From Piliocolobus tephrosceles (taxonomy: Eukaryota > Chordata > Mammalia > Primates > Cercopithecidae), in the NCBI RefSeq assembly GCF_002776525.5, contig NC_045443.1, forward strand, positions 58,256,440-58,320,439: a stretch of DNA of 64,000 nucleotides. Direction: 5' to 3'. Both the position numbers and the translations under genes were made by a program. The notes under the pieces were generated by a model. It did no database searches. It was not told the origin of the DNA and saw nothing but the letters and a program-made list of their open reading frames with translations. Every line of letters starts with the position of its first letter. Position 1 is the stretch's first letter. Below, one piece after another: positions 23,440 through 36,296 of the stretch.

Positions 23440-25048
23440 TAAAACAAAATTGGTTGAACAGGCAACCTACAGAATGGAAGAAAATTTTTGCAATCTACTC
23501 ATCTGATAACGGGCTAATATCCAGAACCTACAAAGAACTCAAACAAATTTACAAGAAAAAAAAACAACCCCATCAAAAAGTGGGCAAGGGATATGAACAG
23601 ACATTTCTCAAAAGACGACATGCATACAGCCTACAGACACATGAAAAAATGGTCGTCATCACTGGCCATCAGAGAAATGCAAATCAAAACCACAATGAGA
23701 TATCATCTCACACCAGTTAGAATGACAATCATTAAAAAATCAGGAAACAACAGGTGCTGGAGAGGATGTGGAGAAATAGGAACACTTTTACACTGTTGGT
23801 GTGCTTGAAAACTAGTTCAACCATTATGGAAAACAGTATGGCGATTCCTCAAGGATCTAGAACTAGAAGTACCACATGACTCAGCCATCCCATTACTGGG
23901 TATATACCCAAGCGATTATAAATCATGCTGCTATAAAGACACATGCACATGTATGTTATTGCGGCACTATTCACAAGAGCAAAGACTTGGAATCAGCCCA
24001 AATGTCCATCAGTGACAGACTGGATTAAGTAAATGTGGCACATATACACCATGGAATACTATGCAGCCATAAAAAAGGATGAGTTTGTGTCCTTTATAGG
24101 GACATGGATGCAGCAGGAAACCATGATTTTCAGCAAACTATCACAAGAACAGAAAACCAAACACGGCATGTTCTTACTCATAGATGGGAACTGAACAATG
24201 AGATCACTTGGACTCGGGAAGGGGAACATCACACACCGGGACCTATTATGGGGAGGGGGTAGTGGGGAGGGATTGCATTGGGAGTTATACCTGATGTGAA
24301 TGACGAGTTGATGGGTGCAGCACACCAACATGGCCCAAGTATACATATGTAACAACCCTGCACATTATGCACATGTACCCTAGAACTTAAAGTATAATAA
24401 TAAAAAATAAAATAAAATAAATAAAAACACTGACAGTAAATTCTGCCAATTTAAAAAATTTGAAAACATTCCCCTACTCTTTGTAGAGTGCCATTCACAA
24501 GTAACCTCCACTTTTACTATTTCCTTCATTAATTCAAGAAATATATATTGTACCAGTCTCAGTACATTCCTGGAGTTAAAAATATCCTTATCCAAACAGA
24601 TCTTCCAGAGTGGAGAAACAATGAGAGACAGATAGTGAGAAAGGTAGCAAAGAAAGATGGTAATTTGGGGGTTATAATTTTAGAAAAACTGTGTAATGGA
24701 ATAGAGAATGCCATGGTGCCTGCTTTAGACAGGAGCATCAGAGAAGCCCCTCCAATGCTGACTTCTCAAGTACCTTACAGTGATGCTCAGAACATAGCTG
24801 TTCAACTAAAAATCAAGGTTGTTCCACTACAAATCAAGTACATTTTCAATGAGTGAGCAAATAAATCTGTAAATGAAGCATATGAGATACTTTCATAGAA
24901 ATCAGGCAGTCATAGAGTCTGTTCTGGGAGATGGTTAAGCAGACTCTATATGGCCTATGGAGTTATGTGACTTGTTTGTTTAATGAGGTTTGAAAATGTT
25001 GTCCCCCCAAAAAAAATAAAATAAAATAAAAAATAAAACAAAATTGGT
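23440..25048 (+). mobile_element. Young L1 with 3' transduction and target duplication
   Basis: A perfect 15-bp duplication, taaaacaaaattggt, flanks the whole unit (23440-23454 and 25034-25048). The flanking ancient L1 text is continuous across it. Inside are a 5'-truncated young L1 (23455 to about 24390), its first A-rich tail (about 24391-24426), 580 bp of non-L1 sequence (24427-25008) and a second A-rich tail (25009-25033). This is the structure left when L1 transcription reads past its own weak polyadenylation signal and the downstream DNA is co-mobilised. The transduced DNA holds an L2-like trace near 24515-24650 and a 102-codon chance frame (24548-24856). No canonical AATAAA was seen just before the second tail. 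Confidence 0.9.
24427..25008 (+). other. 3'-transduced flank of a donor L1 locus
   Basis: Sequence between the two A-rich tails of the young L1. It is not L1 and starts actgacagtaaattctgcca. A decayed L2-like stretch is suggested by attcaagaaatatatattgt with tcctggagttaaaaatatcc. It should be present a second time in the genome, next to the donor L1. Confidence 0.8.
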
Positions 25049-25864
25049 ATGTATATTCAGTGGAATATTATTCAGCCTTAAAAAAATAAAGAAATACTGC
25101 CATTTGCAACAACATAAGTGAACCTAGAAAACATTATGTTAAGTAAAATAAGCCACACACAGAAAGACCAATACTGCATGATCACACATGTATAATCTAA
25201 AAAAGTCAAAATCATAAAAGAAGAAAGTAGAATGGTGGTTGCTAGGGGCTTGAGGGTAAGTGGGGAGACTTTGCTCAGAGTACAAAGTTTCAGTTAAGCA
25301 GGATAAATAAATTCTGTAGATCTATTGCCTGGTAACTATAGTTAATGACACTGTATTGTATACTTAAAAATTGTTAGCAAAGTTGATTTTAATGATTTCA
25401 CAACACATACACAAACACAGATACACACAAAGGATAAGCATGTGAGATGATGGATATGTTAATTAGTTTGATTGTGGTAATCATTCCACAAAGTATATAC
25501 ATATATCAAAATATCACATTGTATGCCATAATTACAATATTTATTTGTGAATCATACCTCAGTAAAGCTGGAAAAATTAATGTAAAATACATTTTTATTA
25601 AAGGAAAATAAAAGAGAAGTCCAGAGTGAGGATCATATTACTCTTTGCTTATAAGAAAAAATTAGTATAAATCAAAAAATGTTTATTATTGAATTAAGTT
25701 CAATAAAAGCAAGATTTTTTTATGCATCTTAGTAATAAATGTGCATCATATGTATGTTTAATGATCAGAGAAAATAATAAAATTTATTCTTGATGTGACA
25801 TTTGTTTTCAAATCTTATTTATGCAAAAAACTTTAAAAATTACATTTTCTTATTCTTATATTAA

Positions 25865-25940
25865 CACCCAGCACATTGCTTGGTACAAATCAGATATTCA
25901 GTAAAGAAAATGAGTATTAAATGGATTTGAGTGAATGAAT
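25865..25940 (+). mobile_element. L2 3'-end trace
   Basis: cccagcacattgcttggtac, then atattcagtaaag, ending gagtgaatgaat, resembles the end of L2 (the gcctggcacatagtaggcac to gaatgaatgaat text). Short and old. Confidence 0.5.
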
Positions 25941-27204
25941 ATTTAAAAGGGTTTGTTACAAAGACATAGATGTTTCTTGGACTCTCATTTCAAGTTGCTC
26001 TATACATTCTACATATTTATCTTTTAAGAGTAAACATTTTTACACTTTTCATATCGCCCCAAAAGGCAATTACAAAATTTGTGGAAATGAGTTAATATTT
26101 GCAGGGCTTCCTTAGCAATCCCTCACCAAGTATTAAAAAATTTAAAAACTAGTGAGTAGTGTATGCAAGTGATATTCAATTACGTTGAAGAATAATCAGC
26201 TAGGTCCCATTTAAACTAATTTGAAAGTGTCAGAAGAGGTAAGAAGACACAAGGTAAGTTGAAGGGAGAAAAAAATGTAGAAATGCAAGAGCAAAAGCAG
26301 AATCACTTCAAACCACATGTTTAAGTCTTTGTTTTACTTAAAAATTTGAATTTTAGATATATTTTTCTAATTAGGCAGGTTAGGAATTATAGTAGTTGTT
26401 AGTTTCTGTATAGTTGAATTTCATTTTATTTAGAAAATTATAATTAATGACAAGTTAAATTGGATCTCACATTCAAATTTTTCCACTTGTAATATGTTTC
26501 ACTACCAAATGTAGCATTCAGTCTCAACAGAGTTATCAGCACCTTTCTGTAACTTTTGCTGTTTTGTACTTAGCTACTTTTCCAGGTTCATTCAAAGCAA
26601 TTTTAAGGTGGTTTTTATGTGAGATACACTAGGTTATTTTCAGGGACACAAAACAAACAAATGTTTTTGTTCCCTGAAAAATAATAAACAATTTTATGGA
26701 GGAAACAGAAGCAAAATTACTAAATATTTAAGTAGTCACACTCTTTTTTGACCACATATTTGTATTAATATTAACATTCTCATGGAAATAAAATATATTT
26801 ATAAATAAATTAACATTATTTCAATGATTACAACATATGCTAACTAGTTGATATATATTTCTCATTCTAAAGCGTGACTTGCACAAAGCAAAGATCATAT
26901 TTTATTATTTTTATGCCCTGTGCATAGCAGAATATGGTTCATAAAAAATGTTCAGAAAGTACTTGCTATATCTACTGGCAAATGGCTATGCTATTAATGG
27001 CATTAACACATAGAGAAGCAAGTATAAAGGATGAAAGGAAGTAATATGATGATCTGTTTAATTTTGATATTTTTGTTTAAAATTTGACTTTTGTTTAATA
27101 CTTATAAATAGCATTAAAGAAAGAGAAATACAAATAAAGTTTAGTAAGGCTGAAAATAAATAATTGAAAACATACAAAACATTGTATGATATGAGTCAAT
27201 ATGG
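25941..27204. other. No recognisable feature
   Basis: AT-rich sequence. A weak L2-like hint at 26915-26965 (gccctgtgcatagcagaata) is not enough to call. Confidence 0.45.
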
Positions 27205-29903
27205 AACTTTAGTTTTTTACGTTGTTATTTTTAATTTTTGTGGGTACATAGTAGGTGTGTATATTTACAGAGTACATGAGCTACTTGGAAACAGGCTGGC
27301 GATGTATAGTAATCACATCATGGAAGATGGGATACCTATTCTCTCAAGAGTTTATCCTTTCTATGAGTTATAAATAATCCAATTGTACTATGTCTATTAA
27401 TTTTAAATCTACAGATAATTTATTATTGACTATAGTCTTTCTGTTGTGCTATCACACAACACTCCACTACCCTTCCTAGCCTCTGATAGCCTTCATTCTA
27501 ATCTATCTACAGAAGTTCAATTGTTTTGATTTTTAGATCCCACCGTAAGCTAGAACATGTAATGTCTGTGACTGACTTATTTCACTTCACATAGTGACCT
27601 CCAGTTCCATCCATGTTAATGCAAATAACTGAATCTCACTTTTTTAATGGCTGAATAGTACTCCATTGTGTACATGTATATTTTCTTTATCCACTAATCT
27701 GCTAATGGACACTTTGGTTGCTTCCAAATAGAAGTGCAGATAACACTTGGATATGTTGATTCCCTTACTTTTGAGTTTATACCCGACGGTGGGATTTCTG
27801 GATCATATTTTTACTCTATTTTTACTTTTCTGAGGAATCTTCAAACTGTTCTTCGTAGTGGTTGCACTAATTTACATTCCCACCAACACTGTACGAAGAA
27901 GGTTCCCTTTTTACCACATTTTTGCCAGCATTTCTCATTGCCTATCTTTTGGATGTCAGCCATTTTAACTGGAGTGAGATGATATCACATTGTAGTTTTG
28001 ATTTGCATTTCTCTGATGATCATTGATGATGAGCACCTTTATATATATTTGTTTGCTTTTTGTTGTCTTCTTTAGAGAAATGTCTACTCAAATATTTTTC
28101 TCATTTAAAAATTAGATGATTAGATTTTTCTCTATAGAGTTGTTTAAGCTCCTTATATATTCTGGTTATAAAGCCATTGTCAGATGGGTAGTTTGCAAAT
28201 ATTTTCTTCCATTCTGTGGGCTGTCTCTTCACTTTGTTAACTGTTTCCCTCACTGTGCTTTTTAAGTTGATGTGATCCAATTTGTCCATTTGTGCTTTCG
28301 TTGCCTGTGCTTGTGGAATATTACTCAAGAAATCTTTGTCCAGACCAAGGTCTTGGAGAGTTTACCATCCTTTTCTTACTCATCCTTTTCGTGTAATAAT
28401 TTCATATTTTGAGGTCTTAGATTTAATTATTTAATTCACTTTGGTTTTATTATATGCCAAGAGATGGGGATCTAATCTCATTCTTCTGCATATGAATATC
28501 CAGTTTTCCTAGCACCGTTTATTGAAGAGACTGTCCTTTCCCCAGTGTATGTTCTTGGCATCTTTGTCAGAAATGAGTTTACTGTAGGTGTGTGGATATG
28601 TTTCTTGATTCTTAATTATGTTCCATTGGTCAGTGTGTCCGTTTTTATGCCAATACCAAATTGTTTTGGTTACCATAGCTCTGTCAAACAATTTGAAGTC
28701 ATGTCATGTGATTCCTCTAGTTTTATCTTTCAACTTCAGGCAACATTGGCTATTATGAATCTTTTGTAGTACCATATAAATTTTAGAATTTTTTTTTCTA
28801 TTTCAGTGAAGAAAGTCATTGGCGTTTTGATAGAGATTGCATAAAATCTGTAGATTATTTTGCATAGTGTGGACATTGTAACAATATTGATTTTTACAAT
28901 CTATTAACATGGAACATTTTTCTATTATTTGGTGTCCTTTTCAATTTCTTTCATTAGTATGTTTTAGTTTTCATTAGAGAGATCTTCTACTTTGTTGGTT
29001 AATTCCCATGTACTTAATTTTATGTGTAGCTATTGTAAATGGGATTCCTTTTTAAATTCTTTTTCACATTGTTCACTGTTGACATACAGAAATGCTACTG
29101 ATTTTTGAATATTGATTTTGTATCCTGTAACTTGACTGAACTGGTTTATCAGTTCTAATACTTTTCTTGTGGAGTTTTTAGGTTTTTCCAAATATAAGAT
29201 CCTATCAGCTTAAAACAAGGATAGCTTGACTTCTTCCTTTCTAATTTGGATGCGCTTTATAGCCTTTTCTTGTCTGATTGCTCTAGCTGGGACTGCCAGT
29301 AGTATTTTGAATAACGGTGATAAAAATTGGCCTCCTTTTCATGTTCCACATGTTAAAAGGAAGACTTTTAGTTTTTCCCCATTCAGTATGATACTAGCTG
29401 GGGGTCTGTCATATATGACTTTTATTATGTTGAAGTATATCCCTTCTGTACCTAGATTTTAAGGGTTTTTATCATGAAGGGATGTTAAATTTTTATTAAA
29501 TGCTTTTTCAGCATCAATTGAAATTATCATATAGTTTTTATTCTTTATTCTGTTGATATGATGTATCACACTGATTAATTTGCATACGTTGAATCACTCT
29601 TGCATTCCAGGGATAATTCCCACTTGGTCATGATGAATGACCTTTCTAATGCATTGTTGAATTTGATTTGCTAGTAGTGTGTTGATGATATTTGCATCTG
29701 TATTCATCAGGGATATTGGCCTATGGTTTTCTGTTTTGATGTTTCTCTGTCTGGTTTTGGCAACAGTATAATACTGGCTTTGTAGAATAAGTTTGGAAGT
29801 ATCCCTTCTTCTATTCTTGGGATACTTTGTGTTACTTTGAGTAGTATTGTTATTAGTTCTTCTTTAAATGTTTTGTAGAATTCAATAGTAAAGTTGTATT
29901 TGT
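27205..29903 (-). mobile_element. Old L1 (MA/MB-like), antisense 3' half
   Basis: On the + strand the 3' UTR comes first (tttgtgggtacatagtaggt), then ORF2 in antisense: tccattgtgtacatgtatat, tgggatttctggatcatatt, ctcttcactttgttaactgt, and RT text such as gggatattggcctatggttt at about 29709. It stops where a MaLR LTR fragment begins. Shadow frames at 27734-27982, 28101-28328, 28509-28691 and 29226-29462 all belong to it. Confidence 0.88.
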
Positions 29904-30042
29904 CCATTGTCTCACTGCTATAAAGACATACATGAGACTCAGTAATTTATAAAGAAAAGAGGTTTAATTTACTCATGGTTCTACAGGCTGTTCAGGAAGC
30001 ATGGCTGGTGAGGCTTCAGGAAACTTACAATCATGTTTAACA
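29904..30042 (-). mobile_element. MST/THE1-type LTR fragment, antisense
   Basis: ctcactgctataaagacata, then gtaatttataaagaaaagag and gcttcaggaaacttacaatc, are the antisense 3' end of an MST/THE1 LTR. Only about 140 bp is present before the sequence switches to L1 5' UTR text. Confidence 0.75.
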
Positions 30043-31035
30043 ATGCCAAGTCTCAGCATCTCCACTAAGGTCCTCAGTGAAGTACCTGGCTATCAGTGCT
30101 GGTTATTCGTGGTCTAAGATCTCTTTCGTTAGAAGGTGATGGAATCCTGCCAGGGGACTGGGTTATCCTTTTAATGCAGTGGATTCCCTTCTGGCCCAGA
30201 GTGTGTCTATAAATGTCTGGGAGCTAGGGCCTGGAAAAGAGGACTCACAACTCTAACTCATGCCCTATTTTGCTGTGTCTGAGCTGTTATCCAAGATGCA
30301 TAACAAAGTCGTCCCCACTCTTCCATCTCCTCTCCTCAAGTGTAAACAAGGGGTCTTTTTTGAACCCTGAAGTTTGCAGCCTGGGTTAAGGGGAGGAGTG
30401 ATGCCAGCATTCCCTTAACCACTCCAGCTGGTGTCTCAGTAAGTCATGTGCCCTCCCACCTCAGTCTACTATCTCTGGGCCGAGTTCAGCCCTAGGATTC
30501 ACCTAGCTGTTTCAGTTTTTGTGGCCTAGACTGTCTTTTAAGGTTTATTTAGAGCCCCATAGCCCTTTACGTCATTTTGATGAGGCTTTCAGGAACTCAA
30601 GTTCCAGCTGCTGGGATCAGTGATTCCCCTCTGGCTAGGACTGGTTTAAATGCACCCTGCATGGGTAGACATCAGCTGAGTTTTGTCTGCTTTTGCTTTC
30701 TGCTATAACAAGGGTGGCACTGAGTTCAATGCCTCACAATTGCTCATTCTCCTTCTCCCCATGGCTCAGAAACACTATGCACCATGCTCCCACTGCCAGG
30801 GGATAGTGGAGGGGTGTTCTCCACAATTCAAGACTATTTTTCCTACCTCTTCAGTGCCCCTTTCAGCAATATGAAGTTAAAGCCTGATACTGTTAGTGCT
30901 CACCTCAGTTTTGGTTCTTATAAATGTACTTTTTTATGTGTGTGTAGCTAATTGTTAAACCGGTGTCCTTGCAGGGGCAACAATCAGTGAATACTTCTCT
31001 TCAAACATCTTACTCCAATCCTCCCAACTTTCTAG
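30043..31035 (-). mobile_element. Old L1 5' UTR, antisense
   Basis: A GC-richer block whose antisense text fits the 5' UTR of older primate L1: ctattttgctgtgtctgagc, cttccatctcctctcctcaa, ctgagttcaatgcctcacaa, and at the far right atcttactccaatcctccca, the antisense of the L1 start. ORF1 and the first part of ORF2 are missing between it and 29903, so it is either the deleted 5' end of the same L1 or a separate copy. The frame at 30683-30874 is not a gene. Confidence 0.7.
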
Positions 31036-31420
31036 AATTTGAATTGATTCAAAATGAACATTGTATGAGTTAACTCAAAAAGATGTAATTCCAGTAACCT
31101 TTCATATTTAAATGAGCAAGGAGTCATGATTACCTGTTTTAATCTAAATATCTTTCTGTTGCTTTTGTTATTATGAATAGTAATCAATCACAGTTCAAAA
31201 CTGTAAATAGCTACTTAGGTAAATTGATAAATTCTTATTAAAGAGCTAGGTTTTATTTAAAATGAGTACAGTAAAACAGACTGGATTAAAATTATTTGGA
31301 AAATTCAAAAAAATTTTGGAAAATCCTCATCTTCTTGATAATAATTTCCTTTATAAATATATAAAGGATATAAAGAAACCTTTAAAAAGAAACCCTGACA
31401 TGATAAATTTATATGTAAAT
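31036..31420. other. No recognisable feature
   Basis: AT-rich sequence without a named element. Confidence 0.45.
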
Positions 31421-31613
31421 ATACATATATATGCCTCTTATTTTTTCTTTCCTCATTTATATATACACACACACACATATACACTTTGTATATATATACA
31501 CACATATATACATGCACACACACAATTATCATGGTAAATTTATCTCATATATACATATATATACAAACATATATATACAAATATATATGCCTCCCATTTT
31601 TCTTTCCTCATTT
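31421..31613. repeat. TA/CA microsatellite between two 39-bp direct copies
   Basis: The text atatatgcctc-attttt-ctttcctcattt occurs at 31421-31459 and, with minor differences, at 31575-31613. The DNA between is (CA)n and (TA)n. The ORFs called here (31262-31671, both strands) are low-complexity artefacts. Confidence 0.85.
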
Positions 31614-32879
31614 TAAACTGCAGTTGTTCCTATTACAAAGATTATTTTGGTCTGAGTGTTTGTCTACTTAACAAACAAACAAAAACTGTAGTATTAATAA
31701 TGTCACTCTGCATTCCCTGGGTTTTCTTCTGAGGGAGTTATTGAGGAAATTTCAGAACCTATTTTAAATTATGTTTCCAGAATCTAACAAGTTCAAATTT
31801 ATGTAAAATTAATGTTCTGTGTATAATAATTTAACAACCATAAGCCAAAGAAGTTAATACTTGGTTTGCTTGAGTTTCACAAAGTGAAATGTAAATAGAT
31901 TTAATTTAATTTTAAATATACAGAGTTATTTATAAAAAGGTAACAAAACTCTTAAATATAATAAAAGTGATATAAAATATTACATGAACTAGATACATTA
32001 AGTGAAATAAATGGTAGTTAGTAAATATATCTCAGTTAAAAATAAAGCTAAGGCTTATATGATGTAGATGTTTATATAAGAAATTCTCTCTGTAGAGATC
32101 ATTCAGCTAATGAACCAGCTAATTGATATAGACATCCTATCATAAGACTCCAACAAGATATTTTAACCACATTAGATTTTTACAAATGACTATCCATTTC
32201 TAATCATACATAAGCCATACAAATAGGTGTTGCCTCCACAAGGCAATACCCGTTTAATTACTCATTTATAACAGATGAGAGAAATGAGGTTTAACTTTAA
32301 TTTTTTTTCTTAAGTTCTCCTAGCTGATTTTGAACGCAGAAAACCCATTTTGTAACTTCTCCATGAAATCATATTGCAATGGCATATTATGTTGAAATTT
32401 GAATCAAACATTTTAAACATTTTACCATAAAGTGTACTTAATAATTTAGATTTTTCACATTGTGATCTCTTTCTTTTCTCACTTAATCTCTCTTATCTAG
32501 AGATTCACTTCTATGTGTATTTTTTCATAAATGTCCTTTTTTTTCAGAGAGATGAGAATAGAGAGTAATATGAGACAGTAATGTTCCCAGAACCCAACCC
32601 ATCACATTTTAGGAACATCTATATACATTTACAAACTATTTTTCCTGTTGAAAAGTAAAGAAACATTGACATAGTTGAGACAACTATCTGCCCTATTCTC
32701 TTTTCTATTCTTTCTCCCTGAAGATAACTGGCTTATGATGCCTCTGTTCAGCATTTCATATAAGGATATCATTTCCTATGAAATATATATTCATGTATTT
32801 ATTAAATTTGCATGAATCTAAAAGTGTATTATTGTGCAGCATTTCCAATTTATTTAAACACTTCCATAATGTTCATTCT
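31614..32879. other. No recognisable feature
   Basis: AT-rich sequence. No frame or element could be supported. Confidence 0.4.
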
Positions 32880-34480
32880 GTCCTGCAGCTTACTTTTTTA
32901 AAAAATTCAGCATTCTGTTTTTGAAAGTTATTCTTGTTTATATATGTAGCTTTCATTTGTTCATCTGTGGCAATACCTTGATTTATGTATTCTACTGTTG
33001 AAGGCCATTTGGTTCCCTTCTAATTCGCTACTTTTACAAGCAGCATTGCAATGAATTTCCTTATATATGCTCTCTGGTGTACATGTGAAAAGTTTCTTCT
33101 ACATCATCAGTCTTAGTACTGTACATTTAGAGGCACATGAATTTTTCCCAAGGTAGTTTTAAGGGAAGTAGTTTCCAGATAACCAATATCTGTGTTTACT
33201 CTTTCCTGAAACTGATCTACCTGAACAAACAGTGGTAAACTTATCATGCCAGATTTTTTTTCAATTTTTTATTTAAACTCATCTTTCTCCATTTTACAGA
33301 ATGACAAATTTGTACTGCCAATTTGCCAAGAATTTTTAGATTGGATAGAGATTATCCAATTAGGCATTTTTGATAAGTACACTTTTCTATACCTAATGTA
33401 TGTTTGTGTTTACTTGTAGAAAGATATCTAATATTCTTGACTGAGTTTTGAAAACGTATTATGTAACATGCTTAATTTCTCATATTTTCTTCAATTATCA
33501 TTATGGTATTGGATCTTTCTATAGTTTATATTCTTCTTCTATTTCTTTAATGTTTAATTTTGCCTTATATTTTTTGAAAAATTATCTGATTTGAATATAT
33601 ATATATATAAGAGATTAATGTTTTTTCAGTTACTAGATTTCAAATCTCTATAGATTTTATATTGAATGTGTTATTTTGCAGTTTTGTAGAGGGAGAATTT
33701 AACTTACATATTTCTATCTGGTAACAATACAAAGAATTTCTCTGTGTTAGAAAAAATAACTCAAAAGTTTACAGTAGATGTCCCTATAATACAAAACCCA
33801 GTAATCTTATTTTAAGATTCTTATATTAAATTGCCTATATATATGCACCCAGTTCCTCAAATGCAGTTTGGACAGTTTTCACATATTAGCAGTTCTTCTA
33901 TTAATTACTGAGTAGAATAAACTTATTTACATTGTATTTATTTTATATTTAAATTATACTGATGGTTTTATCTTTTTAAAAATTATATCTTAATGTCTGA
34001 ATTTTCATTCTAGATCTTACAATATGGTCTTCTATTTTCTAAACAAACTTTTGCAAAGAACCAACCTTTAATTTGTTGAACAACACTACATTATATTTTT
34101 CTGTTTTATAAATATTATTTTCTTCTATCTTCTTTCTCAAATTAACTTTTTGGTTTATCTTTAATGTTCTTGGATGGCATCAATATTTCCTATTAATTTT
34201 CAAACCTTAATATTTCTACATTTATTATTTAAGGCTATAGACATATCTCACAAGTTTAGGCTTGTATACTTTTTAATATTATTGTTTTATTTTTAAATTT
34301 CAATTATGATTTATCCTTTTACACATCAATGACTCAGTGGTATTTTAAATTTAAAATCTATGGAATTTTCAACAGACTGGCAGCATTTTAGTTTTTTATT
34401 TTGTTAATATTAACTATTAAATTTATAGATGAGTTCTGCTTCTCTTTTGTTTCTTCCTTTTTTCTTAGTGCTGTAATTGT
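32880..34480 (-). mobile_element. Ancient L1, antisense, internally deleted
   Basis: Near 33000-33100 the text is antisense of the L1 3' end of ORF2 (aagcagcattgcaatgaatt, ctctggtgtacatgtgaaaa). Around 34050-34450 it is antisense RT-region text (gcaaagaaccaacctttaat). The stretch between is poorly preserved. High divergence marks an old L1M group member. Confidence 0.6.
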
Positions 34481-35700
34481 TGATCCTGAATGAACTTAAC
34501 AAACTTCCAAAGATATGAGACTTGAACATTGAGAAATGCTTGCTGCTAGAGAAACTAATAGAGAAAGAGTGTATACTGTCCAAAGAACCCGCTATTGTTT
34601 TACATCTTTGGGCTTACAGATTCCCCTTTTATCTTAAAATGTCAATATTTGAAACACACTAGCCACAGAATGTTCGCAACAGAAATACCTATCTATATGC
34701 TGTGCATGGGTAAGCAGATTATAACAGATTATCATCTCACAGCATGCTATCTGAAACTGAATTAATTTAACACTTTCTTCTTCATAGCTTGATTAAATAA
34801 AGATAAGCTCATATGTCTCATTACAATTGATTTGTTGTTTCCTCTGTGGGTTTGTACTGGTGAATAGTCTGTTAAAGTATTTGAAAATAGCGGCAATCAT
34901 TCCATTGGAGCAATGATTTATGCCACTGGAATGTAGAGAGGATGAAGTCATTTATTTCACCCTCTTCAGCAGTCTGGAAAGCAGATGCAAGAGGTTCATA
35001 AAGAATTTCAAACGTTAACAACAAAACAGAATCCCCACTGCCCATTTATTTTAAAGACCGGAATATGATTATATCAGAAAGAAGACCCATGAAACCTCAG
35101 TGAAATAAAATAATATGAAAAGAAAAAGAATAAAAGAGATTTTCAATAATTAAATTTATTTCACTTAAACAGATAGTAATTGAAAGTCTTTAACCTTATA
35201 GAAAAGTGAATTAAGCATTTTATATTTTCATTTCACTCCAGATTAGGCAATGTAAGGTGAAAATCTATATGTTGTATGTGGGTAAACAGATTATAACAGA
35301 TTATCATAATTATTTATGAAATAAATAATTATTATAATGTAGAAGCCCACTATTACAGGCAATATAAATGTAAAATATTATTCACCTTTGGCTAGAATTA
35401 GTCTTGCACAGTTTGCTGGAAAAGTAATTCCTTATTTTCACTAATATCTTTATTTTTGTTGTTTTTACTCTAGCTTCCTAGTCTATCTTTTATAGCAAAG
35501 GGACAAGGTGTAAAGTAGTATTATCCCACACTTCTGATTACATTTTCCTTTTTATATATGTAAAGTCAATAGAACTAATACCAATTATTAATTAGTTCCT
35601 TCTCTGATGTTTTATTTTCACTCGTATTATGTAGCAGTTCCACATATGTTTGTGTTTCTTTACTTTCCCTTTTTCTATATTATTTCACTTGTTCTATGTT
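34481..35700. other. No named element
   Basis: Apart from the 43-bp repeat pair, nothing recognisable. Short frames are AT-rich chance ORFs. Confidence 0.4.
34693..35307. repeat. 43-bp imperfect direct repeat, 572 bp apart
   Basis: 34693-34735 and 35265-35307 match at 38 of 43 positions, sharing an uninterrupted cagattataacagattatc core. The DNA between is unrecognised. Each copy also contains two agattat words. Confidence 0.8.
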
Positions 35701-36296
35701 TAAATTATCTTTTAAATAAATTCACCTACTTGTTTCTAGCCTTTAAAAGTTTGCCTCTCTTCACTTGCACTACCTAATTCTGTATAAAAATTTGAGTCAA
35801 GTATTCAATTCCTATGAAAAAAATTGCTGGTACTATTACTGGGATTGCATTAACATATGTTTGTATGAATTGAGATTTGGAATATTTAATTTATCATTTT
35901 CTTATTCTTTAAGAGGTTATGTTTTCTGGCATTTCCTCATGTTTGCTTTTATATGGTCTTCAATATTATTTTGAAATGTTATCCTAAAAGATAATTTTAA
36001 AACACTTTTGGTTAGACCTATTCCTCTGTAATATTTGTTTTTATTGAGATTCTCAAGCTCTCTATTTTATTATTCATTGTTATAATAAGTTGTTGCTGGT
36101 GTACAGGAATGCTATTGATATTCATATGTCCATGATTCCTCCAGCTACCTTAATGAATGGGAGATTTAATAAACAATCATTTTGTCTAGATATAAATGAA
36201 TAGCCTTTTTCTATGATAAAACATGTATTGCTTTGCATTGGTTATAGCAACTTTTACAATGTTGAAATGAAGCAGGGAGTGTCTCACCTGCTTTGT

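Larger units (their letters stand above)
20999..25575 (+). mobile_element. Ancient L1, copy 2, with nested insertions
   Basis: Begins with ORF1/ORF2 boundary text (20999-21112), jumps by a deletion into RT-region text near 21180-21225 (aggcccagatagctttaccc), then continues through RT (gatgacatgatctcatatgg at 21597) to a 3' end with tgtgaatcatacctcagtaa followed by agctggaaaaa (about 25564). That tail is typical of older L1 (L1MB/MC-like). It overlaps copy 1 in L1 coordinates, so two insertions or a rearrangement are required. An Alu (22765-23080) and a young L1 with transduction (23455-25033) interrupt it. All frames are broken. Confidence 0.75.

Noticed and set aside
24548..24856. A 102-codon frame in the transduced segment
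   Set aside because: No recognisable domain, and part of the DNA resembles an L2 trace. It is likely a chance frame.
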